This document shows positions 1 through 7,717 of a DNA stretch of 61,674 nt, in pieces (the stretch's first letter is position 1; each line of letters opens with the position of its first letter). The stretch comes from a virus: IMG/VR virus record IMGVR_UViG_3300042691_006837, positions 1 through 61,674 of that record. The stretch is one strand, 5' to 3'. Position numbers and translations under genes: made by a program. Under the pieces are notes generated by a model. It was given only the letters and a program-made list of their open reading frames with translations. It was not told the DNA's origin and did no database searches.

Positions 1-57
1 CGGCTGAAAGTTGCATGGCAGAGTAAATCACCATGCCAACCATAAGAACGATGGCCG
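1..57. repeat. Terminal direct repeat, left copy
   Basis: These 57 bases are identical to the last 57 bases of the window (61618-61674). A gene interrupted by the window end continues in frame when one copy is removed and the ends are joined. This is the usual signature of a circular assembly, so the repeat is most likely an assembly overlap and not a biological terminal repeat. Confidence 0.95.
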
Positions 58-112
58 GGATGCCAATCACCCCGATGACTTTGCTAGCTAATTCCTTTGC
101 GTTTTTTTCCAT
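1..112 (-). CDS. Junction-spanning small membrane protein (N-terminal part)
   Basis: This is the 5' part of a 115-residue protein whose remainder lies at 61382-61674. Reading from the ATG at 112-110, the first 23 residues begin MEKNAKELASKVIG and run into the hydrophobic stretch IPAIVLMVGMVIYSAM, which matches the other end of the window after the 57-bp repeat. The ATG overlaps the TGA of the upstream gene (ATGA), so translation is probably coupled. A likely transmembrane segment spans residues 12-33 and a second one follows in the distal part. It sits directly upstream of the holin gene, which suggests a role in lysis or the membrane; the function itself is not recognised. Confidence 0.85.
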   Translation of the reverse strand, partial: MEKNAKELASKVIGVIGIPAIVLMVGMVIYSAMQLSA

Positions 113-558
113 CACCAAGCCCCCGTAAGTTTAAGCACCGCGTAAATAATTACCGAAATTACTAGGAGAATTCCCCACTCTTTACGGGCCTCCATGCGCT
201 TGCGGTAAAACTCATCGTGTAGCTCGCGGTGGTCTTTTCGTAGCCGGACAATCAAGGCTTTAATTTCTGATACCGCTGCTTTTCCAAACTCCCGCTCAAT
301 ATCCCGGTACATCTGCGCTTCGGCATCCCGAATCTGGCGGATAATCCTGTACTCTTTTACAGCATCCATAAACACCATGTCGCCACGGCGTTGGATTTCC
401 TGCTGACGCTTTTTCCAGGCAACTCTAGCCTTGGCTTCCTCGTCCAGAAAGGCGTTTACTTCTCGGGCCGTTTGGTGGATTTCCCGACCAACTTCCAGCC
501 CTTTTTTGATCCCTGACAGCGCCGCTCGAGCGCTTGCTGCTGCGTCTAAATCCGGCAT
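112..558 (-). CDS. Coiled-coil protein with C-terminal membrane anchor
   Basis: A 148-residue protein beginning MPDLDAAASARAAL. I chose this ATG (558) over one 51 bases upstream because a GGGGGAA ribosome site lies just before it. The middle is highly charged and helical (KKRQQEIQRR, RDAEAQMYRDIEREF, VRLRKDHRELHDEF) and should form coiled coils. The C-terminal 20 residues (WGILLVISVIIYAVLK) form one transmembrane helix, giving a tail-anchored topology. It is the first gene of the lysis group: small membrane protein, holin, membrane peptide and endolysin follow with overlapping starts. A spanin-like or virion role are both possible; I cannot assign a family. Confidence 0.75.
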   Translation of the reverse strand: MPDLDAAASARAALSGIKKGLEVGREIHQTAREVNAFLDEEAKARVAWKKRQQEIQRRGDMVFMDAVKEYRIIRQIRDAEAQMYRDIEREFGKAAVSEIKALIVRLRKDHRELHDEFYRKRMEARKEWGILLVISVIIYAVLKLTGAW

Positions 559-613
559 TTCAGTTCCCCCAATACTGTCCCAAAATATCAGAGAAAACCG
601 AAAAATCAATGCC

Positions 614-841
614 TTACACCGCCACTATTACAACCGTGTCGGTGTCACTAAACCACAACATCCGCCCGTAACAAGCAATATTCCAATCCGGTCCAGATGC
701 TTCACTCCAGGATGGCACTTCAATTCGAACATGCTTAGCAAGGATTTCTCTGTCATTTTCAAAGACTCGCCATACATGATCTATTGAACCTCGTCCTGGT
801 TGCCCACGGCTTTTATTAAAACGGATTAAATATTTATTCAT
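614..841 (-). CDS. Small conserved phage protein, function unknown
   Basis: A 75-residue protein rich in aromatic and charged residues, with the segment HVWRVFEND, the segment SWSEASGPDWNIACYG and a hydrophobic end DTDTVVIVAV. It resembles small proteins seen near tail and oxygenase genes of aquatic phages, but no function is known to me. Its start overlaps the end of the upstream gene by 8 bp, which points to translation as part of the same message. Confidence 0.7.
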   Translation of the reverse strand: MNKYLIRFNKSRGQPGRGSIDHVWRVFENDREILAKHVRIEVPSWSEASGPDWNIACYGRMLWFSDTDTVVIVAV

Positions 842-1565
842 GCGGGCAAATTTTAAGCCCCCGCTTGTATCTATTTAAAGTCATTAAATTAAAAGCTGGT
901 GACATCCTCATCTTTTCAAATTCTGTTTCTGAAATCAAATGATAGTGAAGTTTGATAGGGCGCTCTGCCAAAGGAATAACATGCACTAGCGGCTGCCCCA
1001 AAAACAATTCGTGTACTACCCGATCTTTTTGTCTTTTTACAAAAATATTAATGTTTGGTTCAACAACTACATTTTTATGCATCGGTATTACTCCTGGAGC
1101 AATAATAACGTCGCTGTTTTTAACTTCGTTCCATGTTGGGGCTGTAAGCAGTACATCTATTTTTTCTTCTGTTTTAATAAGCCATGGGTTAATTATTTTC
1201 ATATGTTCATGAGTATTTACAAACCCACACCCACCAAGTTGTTTTGGATCGTGCTTTTCTATTGATGATTTTTTGTCTATAAACTGATATCTCCAAGAAT
1301 TTTCACAAATTTCAATATTTAAATCAGACCACAATGGGAACATAAACCCAGAAGAATAAAGAGACACAAATCCGGGACAAGTTTTTATGCTCCTGCTTAA
1401 AACAAGAGGGTCATTTAGATTTTCACTAAAAGTTGATTTTGGTAAATTTTTAAACCATTCAGGAATAAATGCTGACGCTTTTTTTGGCTTGGCATAGTTA
1501 AAAACTTCTTCACGTGCCGTAAAAAAATGTATATTTAAAACTTTAGGTTTACAAAACCAAAACAT
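834..1565 (-). CDS. Conserved phage protein of about 240 residues, function unknown
   Basis: A 243-residue protein with N-terminal MFWFCKPKVLNIHFF and the segments IPEWFKNLPK, CPGFVSLYSSGFMFPLWSD and LGQPLVHVIPLAERP. This layout is shared with uncharacterised proteins of T4-like cyanophages and other aquatic phages (a DUF6065-like pattern, from memory). Starting at 1565 its ATG overlaps the upstream TAA as TAATG, favouring coupled translation; an ATG 21 bases earlier (1586) is also open. It follows the tail chaperone-like gene in the tail/oxygenase block. The proteins of this type have been suggested to act on iron or sugars, but I see no motif that decides it. Confidence 0.7.
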   Translation of the reverse strand: MFWFCKPKVLNIHFFTAREEVFNYAKPKKASAFIPEWFKNLPKSTFSENLNDPLVLSRSIKTCPGFVSLYSSGFMFPLWSDLNIEICENSWRYQFIDKKSSIEKHDPKQLGGCGFVNTHEHMKIINPWLIKTEEKIDVLLTAPTWNEVKNSDVIIAPGVIPMHKNVVVEPNINIFVKRQKDRVVHELFLGQPLVHVIPLAERPIKLHYHLISETEFEKMRMSPAFNLMTLNRYKRGLKICPHE

Positions 1566-1951
1566 TAGTACGGACCCTTTGGCCACTTTATATCATTAGG
1601 GAACCCAGGTTGAAGTTTAATTTCACGGAGTGCTTTACGATATTCAATCCATTCAGATTTTTCCCCAGAAGTCATTGGCACATCAGGCAACATCGACCAA
1701 TCCGACTCACGCAAAAGTTGTTTTGCTCTTTCCCAGGCAAGCTCGGCTTCGGTTGACGTAACCGGTCCAGGGGGGGCGTCACCAGCTTCAACCCAACCAA
1801 GACCGGCGTAATCAGAACCAATCCAAGAAAGATCACCAATCTTGTCAATCACTCCATGAAGACCAAAAATTGGACCCCAATTTTCAGGAAGCGGCTGCGG
1901 TTCGTTTAGAGTTGCGCCGGTTTTTAGGTTTTTCAGTTGCCACAGTTTCAT
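1565..1951 (-). CDS. Putative tail assembly chaperone-type protein
   Basis: A 128-residue protein. Its C-terminal part reads AWERAKQLLRESDWSMLPD followed by SGEKSEWIEYRKALREI. The order 'R-x-LL-x-SDW-x-LPD ... W-x-x-YR-x-ALR' is the signature of phage tail fibre / tail assembly chaperone proteins, which assist fibre folding or attachment. The N-terminal half (residues 1-70) does not match anything I recognise. It lies just downstream of the collagen-like fibre gene and an unknown gene, consistent with helping tail adhesins. Its first 68 bases overlap the end of the upstream gene in another frame. Confidence 0.65.
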   Translation of the reverse strand: MKLWQLKNLKTGATLNEPQPLPENWGPIFGLHGVIDKIGDLSWIGSDYAGLGWVEAGDAPPGPVTSTEAELAWERAKQLLRESDWSMLPDVPMTSGEKSEWIEYRKALREIKLQPGFPNDIKWPKGPY

Positions 1952-2378
1952 TTTGTTTGTCCTTTGCCATTAAAGAAGGTTGAAGACCAGGCTGCTCTTC
2001 TGGAGCAGGAAGATTTGCACCAAGGTTCATAAAAGGTTTAATGCTGTTAACAAATGGCGGGTGTTTAGAATAAAACAACTTCTCTTCTGGTGTAAGCTTC
2101 CAATCCCTCCAACTTGCAAAGTCATTTCTTGGTTGAATATGTATATGACATCCAACATTTGCAGCTAATTGATGAATTAATTCAATTACTTCAACTGGCT
2201 GCATGATTGCCCAAATCACATTTCCATCGTTACCACGCATCATTAATTCGGTAGTTCCACCAAAACAAGTTCCAACAGATACCGAACGTGCTCGACGCAG
2301 ATCGCCTTTACGACTTTCTATTTTCATTCGATTTTCAGTTTGTTCCCAGGCTTTTTGAACTTTTTTAGTTTCTCGCAT
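1884..2378 (-). CDS. Conserved phage protein, function unknown
   Basis: A 164-residue protein starting MRETKKVQKAWEQTE; the ATG at 2378 has a GAGGAC ribosome site about 9 bases before it, so I prefer it to the ATG at 2402. The N-terminus is charged and helical, the centre (RSVSVGTCFGGTTELMMRG, MQPVEVIELIHQLAANVGC) looks like a compact alpha/beta domain, and the C-terminal tail is basic and low in complexity (KPKNRRNSKRTAAAS). Similar central segments occur in other aquatic phages. The 68-bp out-of-frame overlap with the tail chaperone-like gene falls in this low-complexity tail. Confidence 0.7.
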   Translation of the reverse strand: MRETKKVQKAWEQTENRMKIESRKGDLRRARSVSVGTCFGGTTELMMRGNDGNVIWAIMQPVEVIELIHQLAANVGCHIHIQPRNDFASWRDWKLTPEEKLFYSKHPPFVNSIKPFMNLGANLPAPEEQPGLQPSLMAKDKQNETVATEKPKNRRNSKRTAAAS

Positions 2379-2413
2379 TTCTAAAGTCCTCGTGCTACAC
2401 ATTTAACTATTTA

Positions 2414-3211
2414 TTACTGAGGGTTCCAACTTACATTTATAGAAGCACCAGAAGGTACTGTTAGTGGGTAACTTCCTGAAACAGCTACAGTGTAATTTAG
2501 TCCGCTTGCAGGATTTCCTGGATTTCCAGGGCCACCCGATGTTCCAGGGTTTCCGCCACCTCCACCTCCACCTCCCCCACCAGCTGCGCGACTAAATGCG
2601 GCGCCACCTACGCCACCTCCACCACCACCTTGGAAATTACAAGAATGCCCGCCTGGACCATAAGCACCGCCAACGCCACCACACATACCACCAGGGCCAC
2701 CCGGTCCTCCGTTTCCACCAGGGGGATAAGGAGTTCCAGCACCCCCTGGAACCCCTCCAAGACTTCCACCAGGACCACCGGGACTGCCAGGAGAAACAAC
2801 GCCAAATGCTCCATAAGGACACCCTGGGGTTCCGGGGTTACCGTACGTACCAGCACTACCACCATAACCGCCGTAGCCAGTACAACCACCCGGAAAATTG
2901 TAGCCAAACCCTGACGCTGATGCACCGTTGCCACCAGCGCTGCCTGGATTACCTTGATATCCATTTGATCCAGGCCCTCCACCAATTCCACCAGGGCATC
3001 CGCTACCACCTTTCCCTCCAGGGGCGCCACCCCCCGGATTTCCAGGATTTCCTGGGTAACCAGGAGTTCCAGGCGACCCGTAACCAGTAACAGAAACAGT
3101 AGTAATACCCACGGGCGTATTCCATGTACCGGGAGAATAAAATGTTTGGCTACCCCCAGGAGTAATAGTTTTTCCGCCAAATAACGTAATTTTAGGGGTT
3201 CCAGCAGGCAT
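2414..3211 (-). CDS. Collagen-like / polyglycine tail adhesin
   Basis: A 265-residue protein. Residues about 1-45 form a non-repetitive head (ITLFGGKTITPGGSQ, YSPGTWNTP). Residues about 46-235 are almost wholly Gly with Pro, Asn, Ser and Ala, with more than 20 X-Pro-Gly tripeptides (SPG, TPG, YPG, NPG) and a run of ten glycines. Residues about 236-265 are a beta-rich end (NYTVAVSGSYPLTVPSG). Such glycine-rich domains form the polyglycine-II sandwich in adhesins of T4-like phages (S16 gp38) or collagen-like fibres; either fits a host-recognition tip. A GAGGTGAT ribosome site precedes the ATG. Directly upstream, 8 bp away, are three 2OG-Fe(II) oxygenase genes that may hydroxylate it. Confidence 0.8.
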   Translation of the reverse strand: MPAGTPKITLFGGKTITPGGSQTFYSPGTWNTPVGITTVSVTGYGSPGTPGYPGNPGNPGGGAPGGKGGSGCPGGIGGGPGSNGYQGNPGSAGGNGASASGFGYNFPGGCTGYGGYGGSAGTYGNPGTPGCPYGAFGVVSPGSPGGPGGSLGGVPGGAGTPYPPGGNGGPGGPGGMCGGVGGAYGPGGHSCNFQGGGGGGVGGAAFSRAAGGGGGGGGGGNPGTSGGPGNPGNPASGLNYTVAVSGSYPLTVPSGASINVSWNPQ

Positions 3212-3219
3212 ATATCACC

Positions 3220-3816
3220 TCATTCGTAATAAAACCAGCCAGTAACAATGTACTTGCTGCGTTGACCAAAAACTGTGTTCCCTCGATGCGCATGAGTAAA
3301 TGCAGCGGGCCACAGTACCATAGTATTTTTTGTTGGTTTTAATCGACGTTGTTGATAAAGAAATTCTGTTTCGCCAGCTTCTTCATCGGCAAGTGTATTT
3401 AAGTACAACATGTACACCAAAACTCGCTCTGCATTTCCATTGTTACCTTGCTCACAATGCCAAACATGGTACCCACCACCGGGGTCAGTACGCTGCATTT
3501 TCATAGCAGTACCGGTAATTTTGGCGTCTTTCAAACCAGAAAATTCTTCTGTATAGGAGTCATAACATATTTGAAGACCATCAAAAAACATCCGAACAGC
3601 CGGAGTTTTATTAAACGCGGCAACAGTATGGGCGCCAAGATTCAACTCAATATGAGTATCATTCTTTTTGTGCTTTGGCATACCTTCATATTGCTGCCGG
3701 TTAAAGCCAGCTCCAGATTCAATAAGGCGCTCAAATTCGTTAATTAAATGCTGACAATACCCTTCTGGGTAAACGTCAGAATAAATTCCAATAAAATCTT
3801 TATATTCAGCTTTCAT
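3220..3816 (-). CDS. 2OG-Fe(II) oxygenase, prolyl-4-hydroxylase-like
   Basis: A 198-residue protein of the 2-oxoglutarate/Fe(II)-dependent dioxygenase superfamily (double-stranded beta-helix). The iron site can be read as H120-x-E122 in YHVWHCEQG with a distal His at 175 or 177 (FTHAHRGN). The 2OG-binding basic residue is R186 or K188 in RSKYIVTGWF. The strand GETEFLYQQ lies between. The family hydroxylates protein proline or lysine, or small substrates. The HxE in place of HxD is a known variant but should be noted. It overlaps the upstream oxygenase gene by 4 bp and is followed by the X-Pro-Gly-rich tail protein, so a virion protein is a plausible substrate (inference). Confidence 0.85.
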   Translation of the reverse strand: MKAEYKDFIGIYSDVYPEGYCQHLINEFERLIESGAGFNRQQYEGMPKHKKNDTHIELNLGAHTVAAFNKTPAVRMFFDGLQICYDSYTEEFSGLKDAKITGTAMKMQRTDPGGGYHVWHCEQGNNGNAERVLVYMLYLNTLADEEAGETEFLYQQRRLKPTKNTMVLWPAAFTHAHRGNTVFGQRSKYIVTGWFYYE

Positions 3817-4400
3817 TTAAAAGAAGGTCCTGATACCCATGCAACTAACGATTGACGGCTACCCTGCGTAACAGGAGTAACTTGGTGCAACACATACGAC
3901 GGAAAAGCAACAATAAGACCTCGTTGTTTACGTGCATTAACTGGCTCTAACCCGGTCATTATTTGAAGATTACCACCTTCGTATTGACTTGGATCGGTTA
4001 ACTGGAGCACTAAAGAAAGCTTACGACTAACCGATCTATTGCCACCATAATCTTGATGCCATCCGTACATACCATGTTCAGATTGATCGTAGTTAGTAAG
4101 TTGTAATGCTTCACCAAAACCAGTCAAATCAAATCTATAAAACTGTGAGTTAAGTGAAGAAGCTACGTGGGCAAGCCTTTCAAAAATCCATTTTGTATCT
4201 GGATCATTAGATATCCAAGACACATTAGAACGCCTAATTCGTGCTAGATCCTCACCTTGCGGGCTTCCACCAACCTGAGCTTTTTGATCCGCTTTAATTG
4301 CCTGCTCTTGCAAAAAATTAAGCTCTTGGTCGGAAAATGCTCCTTCCCACCAAACAAACGATTCAATCCGCTCTGAATATGGTGTTAGCAAGTACTGCAC
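3813..4400 (-). CDS. 2OG-Fe(II) oxygenase, PKHD-type
   Basis: A 195-residue dioxygenase with the canonical triad: H115-x-D117 in YGWHQDYGG, the distal H172 in AFPSYVLHQV, and the 2OG-binding R182 in TQGSRQSLVAWVSG. The strand EGGNLQIM between them is typical of the PKHD/PiuC-type hydroxylases. The start overlaps the end of the upstream oxygenase gene by 16 bp. Its substrate cannot be read from the sequence. It belongs to a different subfamily from both of its oxygenase neighbours, so the three are not recent duplicates. Confidence 0.9.
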   Translation of the reverse strand: MQYLLTPYSERIESFVWWEGAFSDQELNFLQEQAIKADQKAQVGGSPQGEDLARIRRSNVSWISNDPDTKWIFERLAHVASSLNSQFYRFDLTGFGEALQLTNYDQSEHGMYGWHQDYGGNRSVSRKLSLVLQLTDPSQYEGGNLQIMTGLEPVNARKQRGLIVAFPSYVLHQVTPVTQGSRQSLVAWVSGPSFK

Positions 4401-4978
4401 GCACGCTCCTTATGGGAAACAACAAAATGAATACACCTTGTTGGAACTTCTGAATTACCACCTATAAGTTGATGCTGCACCCACGAATTGCTAAACAAAA
4501 CTGTGCCTGGGCGAACGGTTTTAAAATTGATTAGTCCGGTGGCATTTGTTATTTCGTTACCCTGAATGTAATCTAATTCAATCATTTGTTTATTTGCTCT
4601 AGTGTCATGATAAATGGGGTACGCTCCATTTTCAGGGGTCTCAAGAAAAAACCATCCACAAATTTGACTATTCTTATGTACATGAATATTTGTCCCAGCC
4701 CCTTTTTGCAACTCCTGCGCCCACAGGCATTGAAAATAAAAATCATACTTTTCAACGTCATAACCTTGTGTGCGCAAAATATCTACAGATGACCACAACA
4801 AATAATCAGATAATTCACGCATATCGGGGTCATTACCGACATGTTCTGACTGAAGCATTGCCCACATGGAGTTGCGCACTTTATCCAAGTGTTTCATCGC
4901 TGCGGGCAATGCTTTTTTTACAAAGTCAGGCCGTTCATCTCGATAGACAATAGCCGGAAAATATGCGTAGCCTTCCAT
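4385..4978 (-). CDS. Putative 2OG-Fe(II) oxygenase (Oxy_5 type)
   Basis: A 197-residue protein matching the pattern of the putative 2OG-Fe(II) oxygenase family 5 found in cyanophages and marine bacteria. The iron motif is H99-x-H101 in NIHVHKNSQICGWFFL, then YPIYHDTR, a distal H169 in NSWVQHQLIGG and R181 in PTRCIHFVVSH. The ATG overlaps the TGA of the small gene upstream (ATGA). It heads the run of three oxygenases. Whether the HxH version is catalytically active is not certain from the sequence. Confidence 0.8.
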   Translation of the reverse strand: MEGYAYFPAIVYRDERPDFVKKALPAAMKHLDKVRNSMWAMLQSEHVGNDPDMRELSDYLLWSSVDILRTQGYDVEKYDFYFQCLWAQELQKGAGTNIHVHKNSQICGWFFLETPENGAYPIYHDTRANKQMIELDYIQGNEITNATGLINFKTVRPGTVLFSNSWVQHQLIGGNSEVPTRCIHFVVSHKERACSTC

Positions 4979-5211
4979 CAGCTGTTTATGTAATTGACTA
5001 ATGTAGTTGCATAAGCGGTAATGTCTGCTGCTGTTACTTCACGAGCATCAACAGGTTGACTACGACGGTTTTCAATTAGCGTATGCTGGGCAATACGGAC
5101 TGCTTCAAGCTTTGCTCGTTTTGTATCAAGCGCCATTTGATTAGCATGTCGGACGTTTTCAACACCTAACTGAATGTCTAACTGAGCTTGCTGATCTGCG
5201 GTTAAAGCCAT
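4978..5211 (-). CDS. Small conserved protein upstream of the oxygenases
   Basis: A 77-residue, mostly helical protein (MALTADQQAQLDIQLG ... TAADITAYATTLVNYINS). The ATG follows the site GGAGAATTAAAATGGC, a ribosome-site arrangement repeated before several structural genes here. Small proteins of this sort lie beside tail fibre genes in aquatic phages. It links the fibre gene upstream to the oxygenase run by an ATGA overlap. No function is recognised. Confidence 0.65.
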   Translation of the reverse strand: MALTADQQAQLDIQLGVENVRHANQMALDTKRAKLEAVRIAQHTLIENRRSQPVDAREVTAADITAYATTLVNYINS

Positions 5212-5235
5212 TTTAATTCTCCTAAAAAGTTAAGT

Positions 5236-6633
5236 TTAAGCTTTTACATCTTTCATAACGATATTGCCATACCAAGTCGTTCCACCATTAGGGGTGAAGA
5301 ACGCCCAGATATCTGTTGCGTTTGCGGTCGTTGTACGTGATAGGGTACCAGCACCGCCTGGGAAATTGAATGATCCACCAGACCAAGCCACCGTCCGGCC
5401 TGCCGTCCCATCGTTAGTTAGAATTAGGGTGAAGGACGATGATCCAGTTGCAATTGGGTTTTGAAGAGTAAACGTACAGCTACCAGTTAGCGTAGCGGAA
5501 AATACGTTGGCTGTTTGAAGGTCAATGTTTATTGCTGTTCCGGTGTTGCCAAGAGCTACTACTGTGTCGGCGTATGCTACAGGCTGAGTATAGCCTGCCG
5601 ATGTAATACGCATACGTTCTACAGCAGCGGTAGCAAATGACAATGCGTTATCGGTATGTGTGTAATAAATCCAACCTTGATACGCTGCGCTACCGCTTGT
5701 CCCATCTGCAAACAAAATACGACCTAGACTTGAGGTTCCGCTAGAAATAGTCATTCCTACGTCACCGCTTGCGTTCCCAATTACAAGATTGGTTCCACCG
5801 GCAAAATAACTACTAGGAGAACTATTTCCGATACCAACAAGCCCCGTAGAATTAACCACAACCCGCTGTGTGCCATCCGTAGCAATCGACACTTCGTTGT
5901 CAGCGGAGAAATAAATACCGGTATTCGTATCCCCAGCGTTTGTAATTGACGGTGCAGATACAGACCCATCAGGGAAAAGCACCACTGTTGAATGAGTAAA
6001 CACACCAGTCGAGTCAGCAATAGACGCTGAAGCGGTACCATCTTTTGCCTTGATGTTAGTTACTTCAAGGTTGGTAAGGTCAGCTGTTGTGGCGTTAAGA
6101 GTGCCAACTCCAGAGATGTCACCAGTTGTATCAGCAATCGTGACGACTGAATTTTGAATTAGCTTGCCGCTGGTTAAGTCAAAGCGAGCAATCGCGTTAT
6201 CGGTCGCGCTAGCCGGGCCTACAACGTCCCCAGTTCCGCCCACTTGAACAAAATCAGAGCCATTCCAGGCTACTAAAGCTTTAGCACCAGCTGCGATTGT
6301 TACTCCGGTTGTTGCAGCGCCTTTTAAAACTACGGCTCCATCAGACTGGTTTACTACAACATAAGCTTTAGAAGAGCTGGGGGCGATAATATTACGGCTC
6401 GTTCCGGGGGTTCCGGTTGGAATTAAAATTGCACATCGGGCTTCGTTAGATGCTCCTGACCCTGTAGTGCTTAGAGTCCAATCGCCAGAAGTAACACTAG
6501 CGGTTGCGGAGCCAGCAATTGAATCCTCGACTAGCTCAGTAATACTATCGTTAACGACTTGGCCCCAGGTACCAGACAACTCGCCGGTAGTCGGAAGGGC
6601 GAAGCCCAATAAATTAGTGTAATTGGTTGCCAT
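5236..6633 (-). CDS. Tail fibre protein
   Basis: A 465-residue virion protein. The N-terminus (NYTNLLGFALPTTGELSGTWG, about residues 4-24) is the attachment-like segment that recurs in fibres of aquatic phages. The remainder is rich in Ser, Thr, Gly and Ala with beta-type repeats such as GTLNATTADLTNLEVTNI and SITNAGDTNTGIYFSADN, typical of trimeric distal fibres. The C-terminal 100 residues (TLTGSCTFTLQN, GTAGRTVAWSGG, TWYGNIVMK) resemble the end domains of many phage fibres. It precedes the small protein, oxygenase and collagen-like genes and probably forms part of the host-recognition apparatus. Confidence 0.75.
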   Translation of the reverse strand: MATNYTNLLGFALPTTGELSGTWGQVVNDSITELVEDSIAGSATASVTSGDWTLSTTGSGASNEARCAILIPTGTPGTSRNIIAPSSSKAYVVVNQSDGAVVLKGAATTGVTIAAGAKALVAWNGSDFVQVGGTGDVVGPASATDNAIARFDLTSGKLIQNSVVTIADTTGDISGVGTLNATTADLTNLEVTNIKAKDGTASASIADSTGVFTHSTVVLFPDGSVSAPSITNAGDTNTGIYFSADNEVSIATDGTQRVVVNSTGLVGIGNSSPSSYFAGGTNLVIGNASGDVGMTISSGTSSLGRILFADGTSGSAAYQGWIYYTHTDNALSFATAAVERMRITSAGYTQPVAYADTVVALGNTGTAINIDLQTANVFSATLTGSCTFTLQNPIATGSSSFTLILTNDGTAGRTVAWSGGSFNFPGGAGTLSRTTTANATDIWAFFTPNGGTTWYGNIVMKDVKA

Positions 6634-6644
6634 GTTTGGTCCTT

Positions 6645-7709
6645 TTAAGCTGCTACATCAATCTCTTCCCAGTTTGGTACCTGGGCGTCGTTAATTTGGG
6701 TCCATCCTGATATAAATACTACTCCAACAGCGCCAGTAGCGGATACCCCGGTTACTAACTTGCTGTCATCAATCTCGACGTCTACTGTGCCAATTGCCCC
6801 GGTAGCCGAAACTCCAGACGGTTTTGCAATAACAACAGGTGTAATGGCCTGGACTGCCCCAGTGCCGCTAACCCCGGTCACATTAACTACTGCGTCATAT
6901 TGGGGTGTGACTGCTCCAACTGCTCCTGTACCTTGCACCCCAACCGGTTGAATGTACTCGCTTGTAGAGAACGTACAAGTTCCAACAGCTCCTGTGCCCT
7001 CAACCCCAGTAACAAGAATTGCATCATCAACTTCGATGGTTACGGTACCAACATTACCGGTACCTTCAACCCCCGTAACAATAAATATTTTACCAATTGA
7101 GAATCCTACGGCGCCAACTGCGCCTGTACCTTCAACACCATTTGGTACAAAAGAATCATCAACTTCAAAAGTTACGGTACCAACCGCGCCTGTGGCCTCA
7201 GATCCAGTTACAACGTAACTAATTAACGGGACCGTAGTCCCAATCTGCCCCGTACCTTCAACACCATCTAGGATTACTACCTCTCCAACAGAGATAGATA
7301 CATTGCCAACAGCACCGATACCTTCAACACCTGTAACTACTAGGGCGTCATTAATCTTGACCGCAACATCGCCTACAGCACCGGAACCCTGAGCCGATAT
7401 AGATCCGTTACCCCAAGCACCGCCGCCCCAATTGATTGAACCCCATCCATCAAGATAAACCGTACGGTTAAACGGCACATTATTTACTGCGCCTGTACCT
7501 TGAACTCCAGACACAGTTGGTGTGACTGTGAGAGCTACATCATTAGTAGAAGCGGTACCTGAAACCCCAGTAACAGAGGTAGTTACTGCAAACGAAACAG
7601 TACCTACGGCCCCAGCACCAGATGTGCCGGTTACTGCATAGTAATAGAGATCTGTACCCCAGGCACCTTCACCCCAGGGTGGTTCTCCCCAACCAGCGTA
7701 TACCGGCAC
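6645..7709 (-). CDS. Repeat-built tail/virion protein
   Basis: A 354-residue protein made almost wholly of about 14 copies of a roughly 20-residue unit whose core is GVEGTGAVG (variants GVSATGAIG, GVQGTGAVG), separated by beta-like segments such as TVTFEVDDSFV. Two tryptophan-glycine motifs, GWGEPPWGEGAWG near residue 6 and GWGSINWGGGAWG near residue 89, interrupt the array. A similar W-G motif occurs in the gp10-like tail protein at 58425-60314. The regular repeat suggests an elongated beta-solenoid or bead-string fibre. The end reads SGWTQINDAQVPNWEEI, a compact cap. The family is not named to me. Confidence 0.7.
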   Translation of the reverse strand: MPVYAGWGEPPWGEGAWGTDLYYYAVTGTSGAGAVGTVSFAVTTSVTGVSGTASTNDVALTVTPTVSGVQGTGAVNNVPFNRTVYLDGWGSINWGGGAWGNGSISAQGSGAVGDVAVKINDALVVTGVEGIGAVGNVSISVGEVVILDGVEGTGQIGTTVPLISYVVTGSEATGAVGTVTFEVDDSFVPNGVEGTGAVGAVGFSIGKIFIVTGVEGTGNVGTVTIEVDDAILVTGVEGTGAVGTCTFSTSEYIQPVGVQGTGAVGAVTPQYDAVVNVTGVSGTGAVQAITPVVIAKPSGVSATGAIGTVDVEIDDSKLVTGVSATGAVGVVFISGWTQINDAQVPNWEEIDVAA

Positions 7710-7717
7710 AAATTACC

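Noticed and set aside
2596-3180. Open frames on both strands inside the glycine-rich gene
   Set aside because: They are a by-product of GGN/CCN codon repetition. Their translations are low in complexity and lack ribosome sites.
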